Origin: JBECKS01 sp040235395
GTDB taxonomy: Bacteria; Pseudomonadota; Gammaproteobacteria; Pseudomonadales; JBECKS01
Assembly: GCA_040235395.1 (NCBI GenBank)
Contig: JBECKS010000232.1
Location: 1 to 38,292 of the forward strand
Direction of reading: 5' to 3'
DNA: 38,292 nt
Positions 22,529 through 30,337 of the stretch are shown here, one piece after another. Each line of letters starts with the position of its first letter. The first letter of the stretch is position 1. The translations under genes were made by a program, and so were the position numbers. A model generated the notes under the pieces. It was not told the DNA's origin. It did not search any database and saw nothing but the letters and a program-made list of their open reading frames with translations.

Positions 22529-24300
22529 AAGTTCTTAACGGCAAGCGGCGTTTCAATCAGTTTATTAATGGAAAGCGGTTGAAATTTTCTTTCGTTATTA
22601 TCCCAGAGCGCTAACTGATTTTCTTTTAATGCCTTGCTGAAGGTAAAGCGTAGCTCAGTAATCTGACCGTATTCATTATTTCCCAGAATTTCTACCTTAA
22701 AATTTTCAGTCTGAAAAATATCACCCATTTTAAACAGGTAATCCTTCGAAAGCATGCCGTTAAAGGAAGAACGCGCATAAACGCCATTTTTTAAGGGTTT
22801 TTCACCAAGCCTTAAGTTTGAAAAGTCATTGTTCTTGAATACCAGACCTGATTGTGAAGAGATTCTGATTTCGTTCTCTGAGACAGCATTAACAAGATAA
22901 TCAGAAAAATTATTATTCAGGATGAAGATGTGGGAAAAAATCTTTTCATTATTTGTATAGGGAAAATAATAGCCGTCGATAGGTGAAGGATAATTAATAA
23001 CAAATATATTTTCTTCGCCAGCTTGTTGTTCCAGTGTGCGAAGTTGAGAAAAACTTTCTGGTGGGGAATTAAAATCCCTAAGGCCCACATATATCCATTG
23101 AAGGGGTGCGGCAATAAAGTGAGCAAAAATCAAGACTGCCAAGATGCTGCGATGAATTTTTTTATGGTCTTGAGAGAGTGAGAAAAAAACTTGTGCTAGT
23201 AGGGCAGCGCTGGATACAGAAGAAAAAAGTCCAAGCCTCATATCAGTAACAGCAACAAAGCTGACAGGAATCAATGCAAGCACTGTGCTTATTAGTAAAA
23301 ACTGTGTTGAGCTCTCTTTAATCTGTTTCTTCACCAGTAAAAACATCAATATCAAAAGCACAATACAAAGCGCCGAAAGCGCAAACTGGATTTCCTGAGG
23401 AAAGACATTCAGGAAACCTTCTACGCTAGTAATATTTCCAAAAATAAAAACAGGAATCTTTATAAATAAAAGCAGGAAGCTATCGATAACGTTTTCAGTA
23501 GGCGAAAAATACATACTGTTATTTGCTGTGCCAAAACCTTGGAGGCGATAAAAAAGCGTCCACAATCCTGCTACAAGAAAAAATGGTGTGAGTGGTAGAA
23601 AAGTTTTTAGTGTTACCTTTTTTTCTTTATTTAAAATTAAGCATTCAAGTAAAAAGATCAGTGCTAGCAGAATGATGCCTGCTTCTGCGCTGAATAAAGC
23701 CAAAGAAAAGCTGAAAAGACTGAATAGATAGGAAAACTTTTTCTGTTGTTTTTTCCAGTCAAAATAATTATTGAAACTAATAAGAATGAAACAGGCAGTG
23801 ATGAGAGAATTTCTGTTAGCAATCCACGAAAGGTTTGAGAAGTGGCTAAAGTCGAGACAGAAGATCAGGGTGGCGAGCAGGGCAAGTTTTGTTTCCAGCA
23901 AACGACGGTTAAAACCTAACACCAGAATGGCCAGAAATGCATACCATAAAACGCTGTGCACATGCATAAGCACACTGCTGTCTGGCCATAATTGATAATC
24001 CAGCCAGTGGGTACTGGCACTTAGCGGTCGGTAGAAACTAATTTTCAGTCCTTCCTGAGTCCACCAGGGAATATTTTCTGTTGGTCCGAGGAATTCATAG
24101 AAATGGGATACTTTGTCGACAAAGCCTGTTTCTGCATCAAGCAACATGTGGCGGTGTATGTAGTCGTCACTTTGCAAGCCGCGATTGATGGACGAAAGAC
24201 CGAGAGCAAATGCAAACAGGAAGATGCCTAGCGCCAAGACATGAGGGCGCTTGTTCATCAATGGTACAAGTTCGTGATTTATTCTATTTATCAAGGACAT
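22525..24300 (-). CDS. Polytopic membrane protein, GT-C glycosyltransferase-like
   Basis: This 591-residue protein has about ten membrane helices in the first 420 residues and a soluble C-terminal part of about 170 residues. The first loop after helix 1 reads NRGLQSDDYIH, with Asp45-Asp46. An acidic pair in this loop is typical of GT-C enzymes using polyprenyl-phosphate sugars. ANRNSLITACF and the general helix pattern fit the same group. No exact family is recognised. Its DNA looks richer in A+T than its neighbours, with many A/T runs, so it may be of foreign origin or simply biased by hydrophobic codons. It stands alone, convergent with the desaturase gene. Confidence 0.65.
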   Translation of the reverse strand: MSLINRINHELVPLMNKRPHVLALGIFLFAFALGLSSINRGLQSDDYIHRHMLLDAETGFVDKVSHFYEFLGPTENIPWWTQEGLKISFYRPLSASTHWLDYQLWPDSSVLMHVHSVLWYAFLAILVLGFNRRLLETKLALLATLIFCLDFSHFSNLSWIANRNSLITACFILISFNNYFDWKKQQKKFSYLFSLFSFSLALFSAEAGIILLALIFLLECLILNKEKKVTLKTFLPLTPFFLVAGLWTLFYRLQGFGTANNSMYFSPTENVIDSFLLLFIKIPVFIFGNITSVEGFLNVFPQEIQFALSALCIVLLILMFLLVKKQIKESSTQFLLISTVLALIPVSFVAVTDMRLGLFSSVSSAALLAQVFFSLSQDHKKIHRSILAVLIFAHFIAAPLQWIYVGLRDFNSPPESFSQLRTLEQQAGEENIFVINYPSPIDGYYFPYTNNEKIFSHIFILNNNFSDYLVNAVSENEIRISSQSGLVFKNNDFSNLRLGEKPLKNGVYARSSFNGMLSKDYLFKMGDIFQTENFKVEILGNNEYGQITELRFTFSKALKENQLALWDNNERKFQPLSINKLIETPLAVKNF

Positions 24301-24501
24301 GTGGTTTATGACATGGACATCTTTGAAGTGGGCTTTGATTGTAAAGTAATGATATAGCTCATAGGGCTGTGCTGCTAGGCAAGTACCTGAATGATTAAGC
24401 TTGAGAATTAGCGTACAGTCAGTAACATCGTCTGTTAGAAGAATAAGAAGCTAGGTCAGCCCTGACTTAAGCCAGAAATCATCTTTTCGAGGAAACAAGA
24501 A

Positions 24502-26430
24502 ATGACTCAGTCAGTTCAGTGGGATTTACTCATCAGGAATGCCAAGGTATTTGATGGAACTGGGGGTGAGCCCCAGATTCAGGACATCGCTATTAAGGAT
24601 GGTGTGTTTGCAGCAAGAGGAAAAGACCTGCCAGTGGACAATGCAGTAGATACCCTTGATGCAACGGGGCAATGGTTGATGCCAGGTCTGGTTGATATCC
24701 ATACCCATTTTGATCTTGAGGTAGAAGTAGAACCTGGGCTTCCTGAGGCTGTTCGTCATGGTTCCACCAGTCTGGTGATGAGTAACTGCAGTTTAGGTAT
24801 TGCCTTTGGTAAACAGGAAAATCCTGCCACGCCTGAAGAGCGTCCCATCGTGGATTGTTTTGCGCGTGTGGAAAATATTCCCAAGGCTGTAATTGCCAAG
24901 TGCGTTGATACCATTACCTGGGATAACACCGCGGATTATATTCAACACTTTTATGATAAACCTCTCGGGCCGAATGTTGCGCCCATGGTGCCTCATAGCA
25001 TGTTACGTATCGAAGTGATGGGGCTCGAGGAAAGTATCAAGCGACATGCAACGAAAGAAGAAATTGAAAAGATGGTTGCCTTAACCCAGAAAGCCATGGA
25101 TGAAGGCTATGTGGGTTTTTCCATCGACATGTTGCCTTTGCATTATCTTGCCAATGATCCCCACAGAAATGCACGCATTCCAACCCAGATTGCAAGCTTT
25201 GATGAAATCAAGGCACTTGCCAATGTCGTGAGAAATAACGAGCGAACATGGCAGGCAACACCTGATCCGGAAAACATGCTTTACACTTTCAAGTTGTTCA
25301 CTTTAACCAGTGGTCGTGTGCATGGAAAAACCATGAAAACAACGGCAACTGCTGCAATGGATCTGAACACCAACAAGCGTGGTGCTAAGTCTATTATTAC
25401 CTTAAGTAAAATACTTAATTCAGATTTTATGAAAGGTGATATTACTTTTCAGGCCTTGTCTGCGCCTTTTAAGGTTTATGCAGATGGCGTAACAACGCCA
25501 TTGTTAGAAGAAAAACCTGCATTCAGGGATTTGAATGCGCTTGATACGGGTGACCGTGAAGGCCGTCAGAAACTGTTAAAAGATCCTGCGTTTCAGGAAC
25601 GTTTTAGAAACGATTGGGGTGTGGGAAAACATGGCTTCAACATGGATCGTTTCAAACGAAAAATCAGTATGGAACCCACCACATTCGGAAGAAATCTTGA
25701 TGAAATGTGGATTGATAAGTGCCCGGTTTCTTCCTGGAATGGTATGCGTATGGATGAACTTTTAAAACGCATTCAGGATTTCCAGAATGGCAATGCCAGT
25801 GTGAGTGACGAAGAAAAGAATATTTTTGAAAAATTTCCAAAACCTTTAGTTGATGATTCGGATTTAATGCTCACACTGTTACTTGAATTTGATAAGGATT
25901 TACGTTGGTATACCTATACAGCAAATATCAATCCCACTGTATTAAAACAGTTGTTGTTCCATCCTTTGACTATCCCTGGGTTTAATGACAGTGGTGCACA
26001 TCTTACCAATATGGCTTTTTATGATGGCAATCTCAGAACGCTTAAACTTGCTGCGGAAGAATCGGAATCGCTTGTTGCTTATGCAGTAAAATGTTTAACA
26101 AAAGATGCTGCTGATCTTTTTGATCTGGACGCAGGTACTTTGGATGTAGGTGCTCAGGCTGATGTGTTGCTTGTGAATCCGGAAGCATTCAAGACTTATG
26201 ATCCTGAAAAACAAACGCAGATGATTTACCGTGATATTTTTGAACACGATCAAATGGTGAACCGCCCCGAAGGTGTTGTAGAGCATGTCTTGATTGCTGG
26301 TAAATTTGCAGTGAAAAATGGAGCGCTTAGCGAAACTTTAGGCAAGGAAAGAATGGGAAGGCCTTTGCTGAATAAATATGTTGAAAAAAAACTACAACAA
26401 CAAAATAAGACAGCTGAAAAGGTTGCTTGA
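24502..26430 (+). CDS. Amidohydrolase family protein, N-acyl-D-amino-acid deacylase-like
   Basis: This 642-residue cytoplasmic enzyme belongs to the amidohydrolase-3 group that includes D-aminoacylases. HTH at residues 67-69 (DIHTHFD) binds metal. Cys96 in SNCSLGIA sits where D-aminoacylases have a metal-bridging cysteine. FNDSGAHLTNM near residue 495 supplies the catalytic aspartate. The C-terminal end returns to the small beta-domain (VGAQADVLLVN). It is longer than D-aminoacylases (about 480), with an insert in the middle, so substrates may differ. The start has GAGGAAAC upstream. A TetR regulator follows 84 bp later on the same strand, and an SLC13-type transporter is convergent with it. 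Uptake and hydrolysis of an acylated compound is a plausible but unproven role. Confidence 0.82.
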   Translation: MTQSVQWDLLIRNAKVFDGTGGEPQIQDIAIKDGVFAARGKDLPVDNAVDTLDATGQWLMPGLVDIHTHFDLEVEVEPGLPEAVRHGSTSLVMSNCSLGIAFGKQENPATPEERPIVDCFARVENIPKAVIAKCVDTITWDNTADYIQHFYDKPLGPNVAPMVPHSMLRIEVMGLEESIKRHATKEEIEKMVALTQKAMDEGYVGFSIDMLPLHYLANDPHRNARIPTQIASFDEIKALANVVRNNERTWQATPDPENMLYTFKLFTLTSGRVHGKTMKTTATAAMDLNTNKRGAKSIITLSKILNSDFMKGDITFQALSAPFKVYADGVTTPLLEEKPAFRDLNALDTGDREGRQKLLKDPAFQERFRNDWGVGKHGFNMDRFKRKISMEPTTFGRNLDEMWIDKCPVSSWNGMRMDELLKRIQDFQNGNASVSDEEKNIFEKFPKPLVDDSDLMLTLLLEFDKDLRWYTYTANINPTVLKQLLFHPLTIPGFNDSGAHLTNMAFYDGNLRTLKLAAEESESLVAYAVKCLTKDAADLFDLDAGTLDVGAQADVLLVNPEAFKTYDPEKQTQMIYRDIFEHDQMVNRPEGVVEHVLIAGKFAVKNGALSETLGKERMGRPLLNKYVEKKLQQQNKTAEKVA

Positions 26431-26467
26431 TACAAGCAAGATTTTTATAAAACAATCTACTGTTCTA

Positions 26468-26491
26468 GAAAAAGAAAAAGAAAAAGAAAAA
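26468..26491. repeat. Hexanucleotide tandem repeat (GAAAAA)4
   Basis: Four consecutive GAAAAA units lie in the gap before the TetR gene, 23 bp from its start codon. A short repeat in this position could vary in length by slippage and change the spacing of expression signals. Confidence 0.8.
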
Positions 26492-26513
26492 ATAATAAAA
26501 GCTGGAATGAAAA

Positions 26514-27179
26514 ATGGAAAGTAAAGCGAATGGCACTTCTAAGGAAGTTGCTACGAATAATTCCGTTGGTGTAAAAAACGCAGGTCGAAGAAAACCAAAA
26601 CAGAAACGTGCCTTGGAAAAGTATCAGGCGATACTGGATGCATCCATCGTCGTGTTGATGCGTGAAGGTTATGATGGCGCGAATACTAGCAACATTTCCA
26701 AAGAAGCCGATGTGGCTGTTGGTTCTCTTTATGAATATTTTCCCAACAAGGAAAGTATTTACATGGCCTATCTTGATGAGCGTATTGGTGAGCTGGTTTC
26801 AATGATTCAGAAGGCCATGGAGCAAAGCCCTTTATCAGAAGGCGTTACTCCTAGTGAATTGTTACATCGGTGGTTGCTAGTATTGGTGGAGGCTTTTACA
26901 GAATACAGGGAGCTATTGAAAACCCTTGTAAGCCAGATTCCTGGGGTTCTTGATTTGCCATCTTTGAAAGATATGGAAAAGCAGTTATTACCACTGGCGC
27001 GCTTTCTCGCAGTTAATTCTTCACTCACTGAAGTTCAGGTTGAAACCAAAACCCATGTGCTCACGAATGCGCTGTTTGGTTTTCTGATTCGTAATCTGTT
27101 TTCAGAAACGCATTTGAGTAGTCAGCAGACTGCGCAGGAATTATTTAATCTGATTACGGGTTATGCAGCTACTGAATAA
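26514..27179 (+). CDS. TetR/AcrR family transcriptional regulator
   Basis: This 221-residue regulator carries the N-terminal TetR helix-turn-helix: ILDASIVVLMREGYDGANT followed by ISKEADVAVGSLYEYFPNKES (about residues 44-83). A lysine- and arginine-rich arm (AGRRKPKQKRALEKY) precedes the HTH. The C-terminal part, about 130 residues, should bind an unknown ligand. It lies downstream of the amidohydrolase gene on the same strand and next to the convergent transporter gene, so control of these is the natural guess. A (GAAAAA)4 repeat lies just before the start. I did not find a clear palindromic operator. Confidence 0.9.
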   Translation: MESKANGTSKEVATNNSVGVKNAGRRKPKQKRALEKYQAILDASIVVLMREGYDGANTSNISKEADVAVGSLYEYFPNKESIYMAYLDERIGELVSMIQKAMEQSPLSEGVTPSELLHRWLLVLVEAFTEYRELLKTLVSQIPGVLDLPSLKDMEKQLLPLARFLAVNSSLTEVQVETKTHVLTNALFGFLIRNLFSETHLSSQQTAQELFNLITGYAATE

Positions 27180-27183
27180 ATAT

Positions 27184-28560
27184 TCAAGCAAGCATCAAGT
27201 AGCACAAGATACTAATTAATGCGGCGCCAATCAGGTTAAGCACAAAACCTTCCCTTGCCATGGTTTTTCCATGAATCAGTCCGCTGCCGAAAACCACAGA
27301 GTTAGGTGCAGTTGCAACAGGTAACATAAAGGCACAACTTGCACTCATGGTTGCAGGAATCATGAGAAGTGTAGGGTCGATGTTCATACCTAGGGCGGCA
27401 GAGGCAAGTACAGGCATGAGTAATGTAGTTGTGGCGGTATTGCTGGTTGCTTCCGTCATAAAGGTTACGCTTAAGGAGATCAGGCAGATCATTAAAAATA
27501 AGGGCAATCTTGTTGTCTCTGACAGAAAGCCACCAAGCGCTTCGCTTAAGCCCGATGCCATAAAAGCTTCCGCTAGACATATACCACCACTGAAAAGTAA
27601 CAATACTCCCCATGGGATACATTGAGCGTTTTCCCAATTCAATAATCGTTCGCCTTTACCGTTAGGTAAAATGAAAAGACAGATAACTGCAATCAAGGCA
27701 ACCGATGCATCATTTGCTCCGGGAAAGCCAAACAAAGTACTCCAGCCACCAAATGGTTCGCGTCGTGTAATCCAGAAAAAAGCAGTAATGGCGAAAACGA
27801 CTAACACGCGTTTTTCATGAGCTGTCCACTTTCCTGTTTCAGGAATTTCAATAAGGGCTTTTTCTTTTAAATCGCGTGTTAACCATAAAGCCGTTAGCGG
27901 AATGAATAAAATAACCAAGGGCAGGGCGTAGCCCATCCATTGAGTGAAGGCGATAGCGTTTCCTGTTGTCTGCTCATAAATCTGCATGAAAATCAGATTG
28001 GGTGGTGTGCCAATGGGTGTGCCGATGCCGCCTATGCTTGCTGAATAAGCGATACCAAGAAAAAGTGGTGTCGCAATTTTTTTGTAGTCAGTACTTTCCA
28101 ATACAGCAAGTGCCACAGGCAATAACATGAGCGTTGTTGCCGTGTTGGAAATCCACATACTCAAGGTTGCAGAGGCCAGTATGAAACCAAAAACTACATT
28201 TCTTGGTTTCTCTGCACCGAAAAGATTAACCATGCTCAGCGCAAGTCGTTTATGCGCGCCGCTATGAGACATCGCTGTTGATAGCAAAAATCCACCAAGC
28301 AAAAGAAGAATTAGAGGGCTGCCGTAAGCTGCACCAACCTGTTTGGCATTCAGAACACCCAAAAGAGGGAAAAGCGCAATAGGTAACAAGGATGTCACAG
28401 GGATTGGAATGGGCTCAAAAATCCACCAGATAACACAGCAGCTCGCAATAGCTGCTGTTAGTGCCGCTTGTTGGGCAAAACCATGTTCATTCAGAATTAA
28501 ATAAGCAAGGATGGCGAGTAGTGGGCCTGCTAGTAGTGCGATATTTCTATTTAATAACAT
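27184..28560 (-). CDS. SLC13/DASS-family anion symporter
   Basis: This 458-residue inner-membrane protein is a divalent anion:Na+ symporter-type carrier for dicarboxylates, sulfate or related anions. The family's duplicated signature is present: SNTATTLMLLP in the first half and SNTATTTLLMP in the second, each forming a Na+ and substrate hairpin. About eleven hydrophobic helices run the whole length. The opening helices (IALLAGPLLAILAYLIL) and GGIGTPIGTPPN agree with the family. It is followed by the convergent TetR gene only 4 bp away, and preceded 3 bp upstream by the alkyltransferase-like gene on the same strand. The substrate is not evident. Confidence 0.92.
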   Translation of the reverse strand: MLLNRNIALLAGPLLAILAYLILNEHGFAQQAALTAAIASCCVIWWIFEPIPIPVTSLLPIALFPLLGVLNAKQVGAAYGSPLILLLLGGFLLSTAMSHSGAHKRLALSMVNLFGAEKPRNVVFGFILASATLSMWISNTATTLMLLPVALAVLESTDYKKIATPLFLGIAYSASIGGIGTPIGTPPNLIFMQIYEQTTGNAIAFTQWMGYALPLVILFIPLTALWLTRDLKEKALIEIPETGKWTAHEKRVLVVFAITAFFWITRREPFGGWSTLFGFPGANDASVALIAVICLFILPNGKGERLLNWENAQCIPWGVLLLFSGGICLAEAFMASGLSEALGGFLSETTRLPLFLMICLISLSVTFMTEATSNTATTTLLMPVLASAALGMNIDPTLLMIPATMSASCAFMLPVATAPNSVVFGSGLIHGKTMAREGFVLNLIGAALISILCYLMLA

Positions 28561-28563
28561 AAT

Positions 28564-28935
28564 TTATGAGTTCTTTTGAAAATCCAGTTTTGAAAGTATT
28601 TCGCTGAGTTCAGGTTGCCATTGATGTTGTTGCATTGAAACACGGTTTTTCAACACAGGTACAGACTCCTTGCTAAGTAAATTACTTTGTAATAGCGCTG
28701 CTTTGCTTGATATTGGAAAAGCAAGTTTGCCATCACTGCGTAATACACGATACCAGGGAAGTTTCATTGTATCAGGCGCAAGCGACATGGCTTTACTTAC
28801 ATAACGTGCTCTGCCGGGTAATCCTGCAAGGTCGGCAATTTGCGAATAACTCGCTACCTTGCCTTCTGGTATGGCGATTACTGTTTGCCAAATGCGTTCA
28901 GCTTTTGTGAGATTTTTTTCTACTTTTTGAGTCAT
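28564..28935 (-). CDS. Alkyltransferase-like (ATL) protein, MGMT family
   Basis: This 123-residue protein has the DNA-binding domain of O6-alkylguanine alkyltransferases. GKVASYSQIADLAGLPGRARYVSKAM (about 25-50) contains the HTH and the arginine-finger position. The active-site PCHRV reads PWYRV (60-64), with Trp61 in place of the acceptor cysteine. It therefore cannot transfer alkyl groups. ATL proteins bind O6-alkylguanine and hand it to nucleotide excision repair. The frame is open 17 codons further upstream, but the ATG at 28935 gives the usual family start. The divergent neighbour is exonuclease III, another DNA repair gene; the gap between the starts is 86 bp. The transporter gene lies 3 bp downstream. 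Confidence 0.9.
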   Translation of the reverse strand: MTQKVEKNLTKAERIWQTVIAIPEGKVASYSQIADLAGLPGRARYVSKAMSLAPDTMKLPWYRVLRSDGKLAFPISSKAALLQSNLLSKESVPVLKNRVSMQQHQWQPELSEILSKLDFQKNS

Positions 28936-29021
28936 ATTGCTGTTTAACTGGATGACGGAAATTTTCCATGGGTTACAATGCCACATTCTAAACAGGCTTA
29001 CGTTAAAAATTAAGGTGATTT

Positions 29022-29783
29022 ATGCGTTTGGTTTCATGGAATGTAAATGGTATTCGCGCCATCATGAAAAAAGATTTTCTTCTCTCGCTCAAGAAACTGG
29101 ATTGTGATGTGCTTTGCCTTCAGGAAACCAAGGCGCAGGATGATCAGGTGCTCGAAGCATTAGCAGAACTAAGCGGCTATCACATTTATAGCAATTCAGC
29201 TGAAAAGAAAGGCTATTCAGGTACCGCAATCCTGACCAAACAGAAGCCATTATCTGTTAAGCCCGATATTGGTGTGGGTGACCATGATAATGAAGGCCGT
29301 GTACTTTGTGCTGAATATAAAAATTTCTATCTAGTTACCGTATATGTGCCGAACTCTGGCAGTGAGCTGAAACGTTTGGGCTATCGCCAAACCTGGGATG
29401 ATGCTTTCCTCAAATACCTGAAAAAACTTGAGAAAAAGAAACCCGTTCTTGTGTGTGGTGATTTTAATGTAGCGCATCGTGATATGGATCTTGCAAGACC
29501 CAAAGAGAATTACAACAAAAGTGCAGGTTACATGCAGGAAGAAATTGATGGCATGAATACCTTTATTGAAAAAGGATTTGTGGATACTTATCGCGCTTTA
29601 CATCCAGAAGGAAAAAAATATACCTGGTGGTCATATCGCGCAGGTGCAAGAGAAAGAGATGTAGGGTGGAGGATTGATTACTTCCTAGCCTCACCTGAAC
29701 TCATGAAAAAAATTACGGCTGCAGATGTTCACAAGAACATTATGGGTTCTGACCATTGCCCGGTGAGCGTTGATTTGAAGTAG
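29022..29783 (+). CDS. xth: Exodeoxyribonuclease III (AP endonuclease)
   Basis: This 253-residue enzyme nicks DNA at abasic sites and degrades 3' ends in base excision repair. Asn7 (SWNVNGIRA), Glu35 (LQETK), GDFNVAH and the C-terminal GSDHCPVSVDL are the metal and catalytic motifs of the EEP nuclease family. The length is normal. The family also contains ExoA-like forms, so the exact subgroup is not fixed. Its last 44 bp overlap the convergent gene at 29740-30177. It shares a short divergent promoter gap with the ATL gene, so both repair genes might be controlled together. Confidence 0.94.
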   Translation: MRLVSWNVNGIRAIMKKDFLLSLKKLDCDVLCLQETKAQDDQVLEALAELSGYHIYSNSAEKKGYSGTAILTKQKPLSVKPDIGVGDHDNEGRVLCAEYKNFYLVTVYVPNSGSELKRLGYRQTWDDAFLKYLKKLEKKKPVLVCGDFNVAHRDMDLARPKENYNKSAGYMQEEIDGMNTFIEKGFVDTYRALHPEGKKYTWWSYRAGARERDVGWRIDYFLASPELMKKITAADVHKNIMGSDHCPVSVDLK

Positions 29784-30177
29784 GCTTCTTTTTTTTATTT
29801 TCTGTTTTTCGAAAAACTTCCACAATCGAAAACAGCCACAACCCTACAATGCTATAGCTGGCATTTACAAATTGAGGTGTGTCGAGATTGGTGACAATCT
29901 TGTGGCTTTCCTCTTCAATCTCCATGATGTCGATGACTCCAGATTGCGCCATACGGTCAGTTGCCTCATTGATCTGTTTCGAAGCTTCTGAAAAAACAAT
30001 ATAGACAGCCCAGCTCAACAGCAACATGATTAGCAAGCCGAGCAAGCGCTTGCCCTGCACAAACTGACCGAGGCCAGGAAAGACTAGCGCGGAAAGTAGA
30101 AGTGGTTTGGCAATATTTTTATTTGGTGATTTTGTCTTTTCGTTCATGGCCATGATGTTTTCTTTTATTGAATTCAC
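29740..30177 (-). CDS. Small membrane protein of unknown function
   Basis: I do not recognise an exact family. The 145-residue protein has a short basic N-terminus, a LVFPGLGQFVQGKRLLGL stretch that recalls small 'PGLGQ' membrane proteins (TM2 or DUF-type), two hydrophobic segments (about 26-60), a charged middle, and a third hydrophobic segment (about 108-125). The end is lysine-rich and low-complexity. Its 3' end overlaps the convergent exonuclease III gene by 44 bp. Start codons at 30177 and the later ATGs at 30153 and 30147 are all possible. Confidence 0.6.
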   Translation of the reverse strand: MNSIKENIMAMNEKTKSPNKNIAKPLLLSALVFPGLGQFVQGKRLLGLLIMLLLSWAVYIVFSEASKQINEATDRMAQSGVIDIMEIEEESHKIVTNLDTPQFVNASYSIVGLWLFSIVEVFRKTENKKKKPTSNQRSPGNGQNP

Positions 30178-30337
30178 TCGTTATGCTGCCATTCTAATCT
30201 TTAACAGGCATTAAGGCATCCTTCATCTTTGTAGGTCTTGGCTTGTGTGGTAGCATCGCTTTTCTTTTCAGAGTCTATTTCCCTGAAGTTTGCAGTATCA
30301 ATGGAAAAAATAAAACCAGATGGAGTAGAGCAAAGTC

